Origin: Nicotiana tabacum
Lineage: Eukaryota; Streptophyta; Magnoliopsida; Solanales; Solanaceae
Assembly: GCF_000715075.1 (NCBI RefSeq)
Contig: NC_134102.1
Location: forward strand, 97,233,766-97,297,765
Reading direction: 5' to 3'
Length of the DNA stretch: 64,000 nucleotides
In this document: positions 11,021-22,700 of the stretch, piece after piece
Layout: each line of letters begins with the position of its first letter
Numbering within the stretch: the stretch's first letter is position 1
The notes under the pieces: model-generated
The model's input: only the letters and a program-made list of their open reading frames with translations
Told to the model about the DNA's origin: nothing
Database searches by the model: none
Program-made: the position numbers and the translations under genes

Positions 11021-14000
11021 ATGGATTCAGCAGTTTCTGTACTGACAAATATGGTGAGAGTTACATCTGATTGGGTGACATCAGCCTTTGAGGTTCCATT
11101 CGCAAGAGCTGTGATATTTGAGGTTAACATTGGAGGTAGTCTCTTCATTCTTAGGATGGTAATCACCTATTTGTTTTTAGACTTTGTATTGAGCATTGGA
11201 TAATGTTTTACTGTTTTTCCTGTAGGACATCTATTTGTGGAAGGTCTTCTCCTGGTGGTCATTGTCTTTCTAATGTCTCAGAAGAGTTACAAACCACCTA
11301 AAAGACCATTGACAAAGAAGGTTTGTGAGAGATCTGCATTTTCAACTGTCAATGGCTCTGTGAATATTATGTCTTCTCATTGTTCAAAGAAACCACCTTA
11401 TGTCTGGCTGTCTTTAGTAGCTTCAATGCGTGTTGCTGGTATAATTTTTGCAGTTAAATATCACTTAGCATTTAGGCTCAAGACAGGGATAAACATGCTT
11501 CAGAAGCATCTATGTTGAAGATATGCATATGGAGTCCTTTTAATTTACCCATCAAAATAAGGAGTCCTTCCAATTTTGTTTCACCACCCTTTTCCAGTTT
11601 TGTGTGCTTCACATGAAAAGCTCTTTAAAAATGTATTCCATATTCATCAAAATGACCGTCAAGAGAATCATGCAGTGCCCCCGGTCCCTGGCTCGCACCT
11701 CTTGTCCCTAATGAAAGCAAAATAAAATTGCCAGAACAGAATTCCTGCAAACTTCAATCAAGGTGATGAATGCCTTTACTATTTTCAGGAAATTGATGAG
11801 TTATGTGAAGAATGGGCCCCAGAACCACTTATCCCTTCCATCACTGATGAGATGAAACATGAACCTCCGGTTTTGGAAAGGTGGAAAAGCTGTTTCTCTT
11901 TTCCTTCTTTTAGACAGTCTGATACTTGTGTTTTGTTCGGCTTTATAAGAAAAATTGCATTTTATTCAGATGATTTCAGTCAGGTTACTCTTTCTTTTAT
12001 TCAACTGTATGCATTCAGAGAATTAGAAATTTCTACCAGATGTATATGACAGAAAATGCAACTTTATAAATGTTTTGCATTCTCTGTAATGATATTTTTG
12101 CTGTTGCACCGCTCTCCCCAGCTTTACATCTTTTTTAAAGTAGATTACATTTGGAGAACCAGTTTAGTATTTGCTTGGGTTTTATTCTTGTATTAAATGA
12201 TTATTAGATGTCTATCTAAGGATACAAGCCATTAAAACTGTTATGCTGCGCTCTTGCTTTCTAGATTCAACTATTTTTTTTATACGTAAAGGTTATTTTA
12301 TTCATGAAACAGCATTGAGATGGTGCTGAATATGCTTTGCAAAAGCTTAGCTGCCTCTTCAAATATAGGGAACCAAGGAACTCCAACATGGTATCAATAT
12401 CATATACATTTAGCATGTCAGACTAAAATGCCAAAAATAATAGTGCTAGTTTTTGGAGGTTTTATGTACAGACTTAGTACGACGGCTCAGATATGCTACA
12501 AGTTGTAAACAGCGTCTTTACGTTTTGAGCTGATACGCATGTTACTAAGCTGCATTGAAGCCACATTTATTGTTAGAAGAGCTTTCGTTCTGCCTATTGT
12601 TCAAGTTCATGATTCAGATGCTAAAGTTATCAAACTTTTAGGAATGAATAGCTTGATGTATTGCTTCTCATACCTTGTGTTTGTTCAGTGCTGCAGGGCC
12701 TCATACTATAGTTAATGGGAAAGACGTAGTGAACTTCACTTCGGCGAATTACCTTGGATTATTAGGAAGCAAAGAATTACTAGTAAGGTTTTCTTCATTA
12801 CTTATTTAACAGGGATTTTGTTTTAGTTCTTTAGTAGAACAGAAAATTCACACCTAACGTTGAATGACAGGAGACTTGTACTTCAGCTCTAGAGAAGTAT
12901 GGTGTAGGTTCTTGTGGTCCCCGGGGATTCTATGGCACAATTGGTATAATTTGATCATTTGTATCTACTTACTATTCTACGGTTTTATTGCACTCTTCTC
13001 CTTCTTCATTCTCATTAAATATCAATCTGAATATTCTATAATTCATTCAGATGTCCACCTTGATTGTGAGGCTAGAATAGCGAAGTTTCTGGGAACTCCA
13101 GATTCCATACTCTACTCGTATGGACTTTCTACAATGTTCAGTGCAATTCCAGCTTTTTGCAAAAAGGGAGATGTTGTTATCGCGTGAGTATTTACATTCT
13201 TTTGTTATTGAATGCTTCATATGTAGTCCAATGTTTTAGTGTGAAAAGATGTTGAAATTACATTGATTTTGCTGAAGTATTGCAAGAACCAATGGCATAA
13301 GTGTGGGCTATGCATACAAGATCAGGGTTATATTACATAAGTGTGGAATTTTGCAAGCTTCTCTTGTAACCACTTTGATTCTTTGATATTACATGATGCG
13401 TCACTGCGATATGAATAAAGAGAGCCAAAGTATCTTTTTGCTTATATGCCGACACAAAAGCTTCTATGTTGACTAATGTTGCATTTTGTCCGTAGCTCAA
13501 CTTATTCGAAATGTATCAGCTCATCTTGCTTCTCTTTGAGAACTGTTTAATTTGCAAAAAGTGCTTTCTCATGAATTTGCATAATCAATTAATTACAAAC
13601 ATAATTGATTCGTTGAGTCTATTCACTGTTCAGCTACAGCATTGGTTTTAGCTTGTAAAGCTCTTTACTAATGCACTTACCATGTTATGCATATGTAGAT
13701 TAGCTCGTGGACTCCTTAAAAATTGCTTAGCAAGTTATTTTTCTGTTCCCTTTTTCTTTTAGGAGAGGGAGTGGGGAAAGGAGGTTGTGGTAATACACTT
13801 TCCCTCCTCTCAGTTATTTACTTTTTAGGTTGTGACACCTAATACCCCTCAGTTCAAAAATGTATGCAATACCCCCTTGAACTTAATTTTAGCTGTGTCA
13901 AAAAATTTGGTTTCCCCTTTGCTAGTATCAGTTCTAATTATCATAATAAATAACCCCAAGACTGCCAACTGTCATCAAATCTCACTATTATTGACATTGT

Positions 14001-16067
14001 TCCTGCGATCTTTCTTTGCTCCTGTAGGGATGAAGGTGTCCACTGGGGAATCCAGAATGGCCTTCAGCTCTCTAGAAGTACCATCATATACTTTAAGCAT
14101 AACAATATGGAGTCGTTGCGAAGTACTTTGGAGAAAGTAACCCAAGAAAACAAACAAGCTAAGAAGCTTAGGCGCTATATCGTTGTTGAAGCTGTGTATC
14201 AGGTATCAACTGTTTATGTTAATGGAAATACCTGATACGAAAGAGTAACTCTGATTTCTTTTTTTCGGGTGGTAGTTGAAGGGGAAGTAATTAGTAAAGA
14301 AATGGGGGAGGTTAGCTCTAGGCATATTCAGACAATGACCCTCATTTAAACTGGTCCGAAGAGGATGCAGAGTTACCTAGTCATTATAATGTTCGGAATT
14401 TTCTTCAAATTAATTGGAGAACTTGTGGCTCGCAGCTGAACTTTCCACGACATAGATCTTGTGTGATAAGAATGTGCCACCAAGTCTTAAAGGCAAGTTC
14501 TATAGAGTGGTCGTTAAGCCGACTATGTTGTATGGTCAAGAGCTCTCATGTTCAGAGGTTGAAAGTAGCAGAAATGAGGATGCTGAGATAGATGTATGGG
14601 CATACTAGGAGAGATAAGATTAGGAATAAGATATTCGAGACAAGGTAGGAGTGGCCCCAATGGTGGACAAGCTGCGAAAAGCGAGGCTGAGATGGTTCGG
14701 GCATGTAAAGAGGAGATTTCCAAATGCCCCATTGAGAAGGTGTGAGAGGTTAACCATGGTAGAGGTAGAGGTAGAGGTAGGCCAACGAAGAATTGGGGAG
14801 AGGTGATAAGGCAGGACATGACACATCTGCAGCTTACCAAGGACATGACCCTTGATAGGAAGATGTATAAGTCGAGAACTAGGGTAGAAGTCTAGTAGGT
14901 GGTCGAGCGTTTTTCTTGTTCTTACCTATCCTCGTACTCTTATATACCTTGATTTCTATTACTACCGGTTATGTCTTTTGCATCGGTCATCCTATTATTT
15001 TGTTGTTGTTGTTACTGTTGTTACTACTTCTTGTTACTGCTTTCTTTCCATGTCACTGCTTCTTGTTAATGCTTCTTGTGTTTGGATTCGGTCATCTTAT
15101 TATTTTAAAGTATTTCTTTTTAACAATGATGTGATTATACTTTTCCTGAACCGAGGGTCTATCGGGAATAATCTCTTTACTTTCACAAGGTAGGGGTACG
15201 CATTATTTTCCCCGAACCTCACTTGTGGGATTACACTGGGATTTTTTTTTTTTTTTTTTTTTTTTGTTGTTGTTGTAATTGGAGAAGTTGTGAGGGTTAC
15301 GGGTTCTAAATTATTTTCAAGGTTGTGAGAGGTTAACCATGGTAGAGGTAGAGGTAGGCCAAAGAAGAATTGGGGAGAGGTGATAAGGCAGGACATGACA
15401 CATCTGCAGCTTACCAAGGACATGACCCTTGATAGGAAGATGTATAAGTCGAGAACTAGGGTAGAAGTCTAGTAGGTGGTCGAGCGTTTTTCTTGTTCTT
15501 ACCTATCTTCGTACTCTTATATACCTTGATTTCTATTACTACCGGTTATGTCTTTTGCATCGGTCATCCTATTATTTTGTTGTTGTTGTTACTGTTGTTA
15601 CTACTTCTTGTTACTGCTTTCTTTCCATGTCACTGCTTCTTGTTAATGCTTCTTGTGTTTGGATTCGGTCATCTTATTATTTTAAAGTATTTCTTTTTAA
15701 CAATGATGTGATTATACTTTTCCTGAACCGAGGGTCTATCGGGAACAATCTCTTTACTTTCACAAGGTAGGGGTACGCATTATTTTCCCCGGACCTCACT
15801 TGTGGGATTACACTGGGATTTTTTTTTTTTTTTTTTTTTGTTGTTGTTGTAATTGGAGAAGTTGTGAGGGTTACGGGTTCTAAATTATTTTCAAGGTTTT
15901 GCAAGGAAGTAATTCATCAAGTACAATGGTTTTGGGGTTGCACATTGTAATCCTGATGTCCTCCTAATCATCAACAAAACATTTTCTTTACGGGGATAAC
16001 CAACTTGTTGCTTCATAATTTAGTGGCTGCCTATTAATACTCAGCGCACTTATCTTCCCCCCCCCCC

Positions 16068-16100
<33 letters not shown>

Positions 16101-17270
16101 AGTGCACTTTCTACCAAGGGAAATTTTGCTTTGTAATTCCAGATTTCATTTATGACCGTAATTTGCAGAATTCTGGCAAAGTAGCTCCATTAGATGAAAT
16201 CATCAAGCTGAAGGAAAAATATCGATTCCGTGTATTGTTGGATGAGAGCAATTCCATTGGTGTGCTTGGCAGTTCTGGTAGAGGTCTAACTGAACATTGT
16301 AAAGTTCCGGTATGTTCATCATATTTTTTGGTTAATTAACCTTGTATCTCTGTGTACATCCTCTTACGGAATCATCCAATTGCAGGCTGACAAGATAGAT
16401 ATAATAACTGCGGCAATGGGACATGCATTGGCCACAGAAGGCGGCTTTTGCACTGGGAATGCTAGAGTCATTGATCACCAGGTACTAAGGTGTACTCTAT
16501 CCAATGATAATTCCATTTTCATGATTTTCATTGTCTGCACTTGTATCTCTTTATGTATTTTCCAGCTATCTTTTGTTGATGGTTTATTTTGCTTATGTTG
16601 GCAGCGCCTCAGTAGTTCTGGTTATGTCTTCTCTGCTTCACTGCCTCCTTACTTAGCAAGTGCTGCGATTAAGGCTATTGATATCGTGGAAGAAAAACCT
16701 GAACTTCTTGTCAAACTGAGGCAAAATATTGCTACGTTGACTAAAGGTCTTTGTCCCGTACTGAACTACCGATTACCTTTTCCTTCTCCCTTATCCCCAT
16801 TATGTGAGTCTAAAGAAACCTTTTTTTTTTATTTTTTTTTTATTTTATATAACTGCAGGTCTATCGGATATAAAAGGCTTAGATATAGTAAGTGATCCGC
16901 TCTCCCCGATTATATTCCTTACATTAAAGAAGTCCACTGGTTCTTCAAAGGGTGATCTACAAATGCTTGAAGATATAGCTGATCATGTGAGTTATTTTGC
17001 TCAATGCACGTTACGTTGCCATCTATAATTTTGAACTCATCATCTAGAGTTACCTCACGAGTTTGTTTTCGTGCAACATCTTATACACTGTAGGTCTTGA
17101 AGGAAGATTCTGTCTTTATTGTTACTTCAAAGAGGTCAACTCTTGATAAATGTAAGCTGCCAGTTGGAATTAGATTATTTGTGTCGGCAGCTCATTCAGA
17201 AGCCGATCTGGTGAAAGCCAGTGAATCATTGAAAAGAGCAGCAGAATCGCTATTGCCAGTTCGCGATTGA
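11021..17270 (+). CDS. LCB1: Serine palmitoyltransferase subunit 1 (long-chain base subunit LCB1)
   Basis: Noncatalytic partner of LCB2 in serine palmitoyltransferase, which joins serine and palmitoyl-CoA in the first step of sphingolipid synthesis in the ER membrane. Twelve exons in consistent phase: 11021-11135, 11226-11320, 11789-11880, 12689-12782, 12871-12943, 13051-13183, 14028-14202, 16169-16309, 16386-16481, 16605-16746, 16859-16986, 17094-17270. They give 486 aa, close to the plant family length. A membrane segment ([17 protein letters not shown]) lies near residues 40-56. The conserved [13 protein letters not shown] motif has Cys147, the counterpart of human SPTLC1 Cys133, mutated in hereditary sensory neuropathy. 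As in all LCB1 proteins, the pyridoxal-phosphate lysine is absent: [14 protein letters not shown] replaces the Lys-bearing loop of LCB2. No frame damage was seen. Intron 7 carries a LINE and its tandem duplication. Confidence 0.95.
14428..15276 (+). mobile_element. 5'-truncated RTE LINE in LCB1 intron 7
   Basis: This 849-bp insertion carries the 3' end of an RTE reverse transcriptase ORF (motifs such as [17 protein letters not shown] and [17 protein letters not shown], partly frame-broken), a 3' UTR, and the shared LINE/SINE tail (CGAGGGTCTATCGGGAATAA then GTGGGATTACACTGGG), ending in T24 and GTTGTTGTTG. It is flanked by a 16-bp direct repeat with one mismatch: AATTGGAGAACTTGTG at 14412-14427 and AATTGGAGAAGTTGTG at 15277-15292. 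It lies in sense orientation in the intron between exons at 14028-14202 and 16169-16309. Confidence 0.85.
14741..15897 (+). repeat. Tandem duplication of about 577 bp (LINE tail plus flank)
   Basis: Copy 1 (14741-15323) and copy 2 (15324-15897) are nearly identical. I count about four substitutions, one missing AGAGGT unit and a shorter T tract in copy 2. Each copy holds the LINE 3' end, its tail, the right TSD and about 45 bp of host intron. The three breakpoints share AAGG followed by T, a short microhomology. The open frames in these copies come from the T-rich and TTG-rich LINE tail and are not genes. Confidence 0.9.
16060..16100. repeat. Poly-C then (AC)n microsatellite
   Basis: A run of about 12 C is followed by about 14 AC units inside LCB1 intron 7, about 70 bp upstream of the acceptor at 16168. 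Confidence 0.85.
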
Positions 17271-17460
17271 TACTGAAGGATCTAAACGTTCTTGAGATTG
17301 CGTGGTCACAATTGTTGATTCACTACTTGTAGAAATTCTTTTGTCCAAAATTTTGTTTTCATTTCCTATTTCATAATTTGCTTATTAGTGGAAAGATCAA
17401 GAAAAAACTGAAAGATGATAGTAGTAGTTGAATAGTTGAATGTATAGATAGATATTTATT

Positions 17461-17560
17461 TCTATTTTGTTGGAGTATGAAGTTAATTTTTGTTGATTTG
17501 ACGAGATGTTTCTATTTTGTTGGAGTATGAAGTTAATTTTTGTTGATTTGAAGAGATGGA
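17461..17560 (+). repeat. 50-bp tandem duplication downstream of the LCB1 stop
   Basis: Two adjacent 50-bp units start with TCTATTTTGTTGGAGTATGA and differ at the ACGAGATG/AAGAGATG position and at the last two bases. They lie 190 bp past the stop codon, probably in the 3' UTR or just beyond it. Confidence 0.85.
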
Positions 17561-17818
17561 AAAGTGTGTGTGTGATTCTATGTACAACTTCTTGTCATTC
17601 AATGGGGATGTCAGGTCACCTAGTATGTTTTTGCATTTTCTGGATTAAGTCCTGAAAATCACAAGATCCTATCAAACTGCCAATAATAATTATTCTGAAA
17701 CGAGTAAATAAAAAAATTATTCTATTCGCACCAAAAAAAAAATAATAAATTATTCTAAAGCAAATTATAGTCTATTGTCCCTTTCAATAAGATAACTCAC
17801 TTTTTTTCTCCAAGAGTG

Positions 17819-18802
17819 CCTATGGTAGACTATTACAACCCGCATGTTGGGGTTGTAATTTCGGCCAAGAACCGGGGAGAAAAGGCCTTCTGATAGTCTG
17901 ACGTAGAGCAGTCTACTCGAGCAACTTGGGCTTTTTAATTTTAAGCATATATAAGGGGGTATAGGTGATGAAAGCTCCGACCTGCCTCCCCCATACGTGC
18001 TGCCACCGAGCCGTATAGAACGAGCTGCCTTGGGGGCGAATTCCAAGGGCCTGCCTAGATGACTCAAAGGAGTGTCAAAGGTATCCACACGAGTTTGGGA
18101 ACTCATATGGGCGGCGCAACGCCTTCGGGCCTGCGTTGGGCATCAAAGTGGCGCTGGAGGCTCGAAGTGTGGGACGGCCAGCCCCGCGGGCTGCCGAATG
18201 TTGGAACGAGACCTCCATGCCGATTGGATACTTGATGCACCTGTCATAGGGGCATCATGTGTCGACTTGTGAGCATGGCTTTGGTTCAACCATGCAAGCA
18301 AGGGTCCGTTGGCCTAAAGGTGCAGGTGTGGGCGACACTGCACTACTTCGGAATGGAAGCGTGCTGCAAGAGGGCTATGTATGGGCATGGCACGAAAGAG
18401 GCGCATGATAATGGCCAAGGGCTAAAGGTTGCCTTACTCGGGCGAGGCACGAACTAGTCGCAGATGCACTAGGCGAGTGTCAAGCTTGAGGATTGGGTTG
18501 TGCACGCGGGAGCGATGCTCAGTCCTGGCGAGGGACAAGACATGTCCTAAGCCAATCCCCAGGGCACGCATGGATTGTGATCCTAAGATGGAGCGCCACG
18601 ACATGTCTAGGGCCAAGGGCCTAGGCATCTTACGGGCGGCACAAGTTGGGGCGAGCCTACGGGCGAGTCCCTCCGACAGGCACAGGATCAAACGTGAGAA
18701 ATCCTGGGACAGGAAGAAGGCTGGCCTGTAGCGAGGGGAACTGCGGGCGCCGCACGGGCGAGCAGGTGTCGCTACCCAATGTAAGGATTTGGGCCCGTGA
18801 CA
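17819..18802 (-). mobile_element. GC-rich block, probably a solo or partial LTR
   Basis: This stretch of about 0.9-1 kb is far richer in G and C than its surroundings. Read on the minus strand it starts TGTCACGGGCCCAAATCCTT at 18802, a start seen in plant Gypsy LTRs. No coding match was recognised; overlapping open frames on both strands reflect the GC content. I could not find a TSD, and the left boundary is uncertain, so the LTR call is an inference. Confidence 0.45.
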
Positions 18803-18861
18803 TTATGCTGTACTTAATTCTGCTGTGAAATTAACTCTAGAAGAGTTTGGGTGTGTTAGAT

Positions 18862-18975
18862 ACAACAACACACCCAATGTAATCCTACAAGAGTGTGGAG
18901 AGGATGGTGTGTATGTATATCTTACTTCTACCTTATGAAGATCGAGATACTGTTTTCAGTAGACTCTTGACTCAC
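18862..18975 (-). mobile_element. Diverged RTE/TS retroposon 3' tail
   Basis: Reverse-complement match to the shared tail: a CAACAACACACCCAATGTAA end, then GAGTGTGGAGAGGATG and a TAGACTCTTGACTCA end. No tRNA-like head was seen, so it is a 5'-truncated or eroded copy. Confidence 0.6.
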
Positions 18976-18999
18976 TTTAAGTGTGTTAGGTATCAATGA

Positions 19000-19433
19000 A
19001 TAAAGAAACACAAGTGCGTTTGTTTTGAGTTCCTGCAAAAATGATTTTGCAAACTCAGGTTTTACGTTTTTGGTGTCTTTGGGACCTCGAATATTTTGTC
19101 ATTGGTGAGAAAGGGAATTCCATGAATTATTAAGATTACTCGGGTTGAATATTCTATTTAAAAAATATCATACAAGAATAAAAGTTTTTGACTCTTTAAA
19201 TAATAATCATATCGCAATAGAATAAAGTAAAAATGATATAGTAGTAGTCACTCTTAGGATGGCTAATTGAAATATATTGCAAAGTAATTAAAAATAATCA
19301 TAACATAAAAATACAATAAAATAGTTGAAAATAACCACACAAAATTCAAAAAATATTCTGGAGTTTGAACTGCTGCAAATAGTGTCCTGAAATCCGAAAT
19401 CTATACAAGTGAAATTTCAGTAAACTTATTTAT
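19000..19433. other. Intergenic sequence, nothing recognised
   Basis: AT-rich sequence upstream of the CABIN1-like gene without a repeat or gene that I can identify. It probably contains that gene's distal promoter. Confidence 0.4.
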
Positions 19434-19441
19434 TATAAATA
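19434..19441 (+). promoter_or_regulatory. Possible TATA box of the CABIN1-like gene
   Basis: TATAAATA lies about 310 bp upstream of the start codon at 19753. The spacing allows a leader of about 280 bases. Such motifs are common by chance in AT-rich DNA, so this is only a candidate. Confidence 0.3.
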
Positions 19442-19752
19442 CATGTAAGCTTTTACCACAAAAAAATGCTGTTTTTTCCATCAAAAGTTGGGAAATGTAA
19501 GAGGCTTTACTTAAGGGTAATTCAATTTAAATTTCCAAATCTTTCCAGGACGATTGTCGTATTTTACCCAAACTTTGGGGGCAAAACAACGATTTAGCAA
19601 ACATTCAAGAACAGAAAACAATTCGACACACAAAGAACGAAGGATTTAACACTGAAAACTGCTAAAATTATTAACAGAAAAGTTCGCCCGCCCAATTTCT
19701 TGAATGGAGAAAATCCGTTAGAGTTCAACTCGGCTCATAGTTGTTTGCTACA

Positions 19753-22700
19753 ATGGTAAGCTAGAGCGTAATAAAATTCAAATATTTTTAACTTCTCGCA
19801 GTATATTTATGATCATCTCAACTGTGTCTCTCTGATTCTTTTTTTGCTTTTTCAAAATTTGGGGTTTCAGTTTTCAATTGCAGCTATCAATGATACAGAC
19901 TCAAAAAGCCAATGGGAACCTTTAGCCCCAACCAAAGAAGCCCAGGTAAACTTCAGCTCAAGTTTTTTTTTTTGTCTCTTTTTTTGTGTGTGTGTGTGTG
20001 TGTAATTTACACATGTTGTTGGTGGTGCAATTGGTGTCTGAGATTAAAGGGGACTTCTCTGTAAGAAACAAATATTAGTCCTTAGAATGCAGCAAAAAAT
20101 AGTCTGCTTAGTTGTTGAGATTCAAGAATTAATAGTAAAGAGCACCTTGTGTTAAAGTACCCTAATTTTGCAAGCTTAAGATCTAAAAGGAAAAAGTTTT
20201 TTCTACTAAATTTTTAGTTGATTATAACGCATCTCTCTTTTTTCTTTTTCCATTTTCCTTAAAAAGTTGGCGATTCTATCTACTATGCATGCAATATTGT
20301 GATCACTTGTTTCTTATATGGATGATTTTTTTTGTTACGAACTTTTATTATGTTACTGTGATGAAGAGTAAGCATGGCGTTATTTCGATTTTTGTCTTTT
20401 TACAATGGATTTATGATAACTTGGTTTTTCCAGGAATTTCATTTATCACAAGCTTACCATGAAGGACTTTTGAAACTGGAAGCTAAAGACTATAAAAAAG
20501 CTCGTGAGCTTTTGGAGGCTGTGTTAAAGGATCCTTTGGTCGCAAACTCTCAGGTAAAATGCTGATGGTTACCTTAAAATCACCATCTTTTCTGCTACAT
20601 CCGTACTGATGATTTTTTTTTTTATAAGGTAATATAACTTTGCTGATGATTATTTTATTCTTTTTTTTTTCCTTGTTGACATTCTAGGTGGATAGTAATT
20701 CTAGTGATGGTCATCTTTTGCAGCTCAGGTGTGTTTTCAGGCCTAACTTCTCACTTGAACTATTGGTTCCAATTGTATTGTAATTCTTGTCTTGCTTGTT
20801 CTTGGCTACTACTTCTCTAATAGTCTAGAATAGCAAGTGGACTACCATATCTTCTATCTGTCTATAGAACATTTTCCCATTTAATTTTCCCATGCATTTA
20901 AAACTAAAGCGCATTTATTGCTCTTACCCTCTATGTTCGCTTTAAGATTCAATTATGGCCTTCAATCCTCCAAATAAAATCATTTTCATGGTTGATTGTG
21001 GATGTTAATAAACTAAGATAGTTGCCCTATAAAAGCCTCAAATAATTGACTACTAATTCACAATTTCTTTTTTGTTTTGATAACCGAGAAATCCCCAAGG
21101 AATAGTGGTGCACGGTTCGTAACTCGGTGGATAATGGGCCCACCCCCAACCCTTCTCCACTTCTAATTGTCAATATTTGTATAAACATATATTTCTGATG
21201 CTGGGTAACTGTACTCATTCACATTTCTGCAGATTTTTGGCACTGAAGAATCTTGCCAATGTTTTTCTACAACAAGGTGCTCCTTACTACAAAGATGCTT
21301 TGCAATGCTATCTTCAATCTGTAGAGATTGATAATAAGGATGCTGTTGTCTGGAATAAGCTGGGAACTTTAGCATGCTCAATGGGATCGTTGAGCATTTC
21401 CCGCTGGGCATTTGAACAAGGGTTATATTGTAGTCCCAATAACTGTGAGCATTTTATATCATGTTTAAGTTCTTATAAGCTTCCTTAAATAAGCTTTTCC
21501 TGTTACATGATTTTGAATGTTAAAAGAGCCAACATATTCACCTTATGGCAGAGGTAATCTTATTATTCCTTCATCCGCTGCTTCTTCTTGAATAATATGC
21601 AGGGAATTGCATGGAAAAACTTTTAGAAGTGCTTATTGCTATAGGTGATGAGGTTGCCTGCCTTTCAGTCGCTGATCTAATTCTAAGACATTGGCCTTCC
21701 CATTCTCGAGCTTTGCTTGTTAAAAGAACTATTGAAGAGTCTGAACCAATTCCATTTGCCCCACGAGGGATAGACAATCTAGAACCTAAACATACGCGGC
21801 TGAAATTCCCAGAGAAGAGAAAAGCTGCAGGTGATGACCTTGATGAGAAACTTGTTTCCAAAAAGTTGAAGCAAAGTTTGGAGTTCTGCCTTCCAGATGT
21901 TTCCTGGACAGCTCTTGCCAGTGAATTCTTGAAAATTTTACATCCATCAATTGAATCTAGTTCTGAACTTGGACTAGGGAAAAACATATCTGGTGATGTT
22001 ACAGTAAGCACTAAATTGTCTAACATACCAGGAAAATCTAGGGATCCTTCAGAAAGGAAAACTACTTATGTCTCCGCAGCTGCTGAAAGCATTTGCGTTG
22101 TGGATTACAAGTCTGAGAAAGGTAGTGCTGGTAGAGAAAAACAATCAAGTATTTGTGGAGAACAACCTCAAGAAAGACGAAGCAGCCGCCTGGAAAGGCT
22201 CAGGAGTCGTAAACCAGACAAAGAAGAATTAGATTTTGAGACCAACAGGGACCTTGCTAAAGTTGTAATGCAATTTCTAGGACCCTATCTTGTGAATCAA
22301 ACAGGATTTGCAGACAAAGCTGAGGATCTTCCTAATTCACCGGATACAGAGTGTGATGATGTTGTTGAATTTGTCCTGAAATCGACAAGAAATCATGGTG
22401 CTTACCACTTGGGTCACATGCTCCTGGAAGAAGTTGCCAACCGAGGCATTTTGTATCAGGATGGCATGTCTAAATTTTTAGATCTGGAGAAGATGATAAG
22501 GTTTTGGGGCCAGGAGAGAACTCCTGAGTGCAATTTGTTTCTTGCTGAGTTATATTATGATTTTGGTGTATGTTCTTCTGACACTTCAAAGAAGTCTAGC
22601 TTGATGTCAGAGGCTTCATATCATCTATGCAAAATAATTGAATGCGTCGCTTTGGACTATCCATTCCACATTATTGGCAGGAAAGAAAGCTCTTCAACGA

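Noticed and set aside
12855..13187. LCB1 reading through intron 5 as one continuous frame
   Set aside because: The open frame happens to cross the intron, but the conserved sequence requires splicing from 12943 to 13051 (FYGTI joined to DVHLD).
14916..15770. Four similar 71-72 aa open frames with Leu- or Val-rich runs
   Set aside because: They come from TTG and CTT repeats in the LINE 3' end and its tandem copy; they have no coding support.
18072..18828. Several overlapping open frames on both strands in the GC-rich block
   Set aside because: Stop codons are rare in GC-rich DNA. None of the frames shows a recognisable domain or splice context.
21571..22026. 151-aa minus-strand open frame
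   Set aside because: It lies opposite CABIN1-like exon 6, has no recognised motif and is best explained as a shadow frame.
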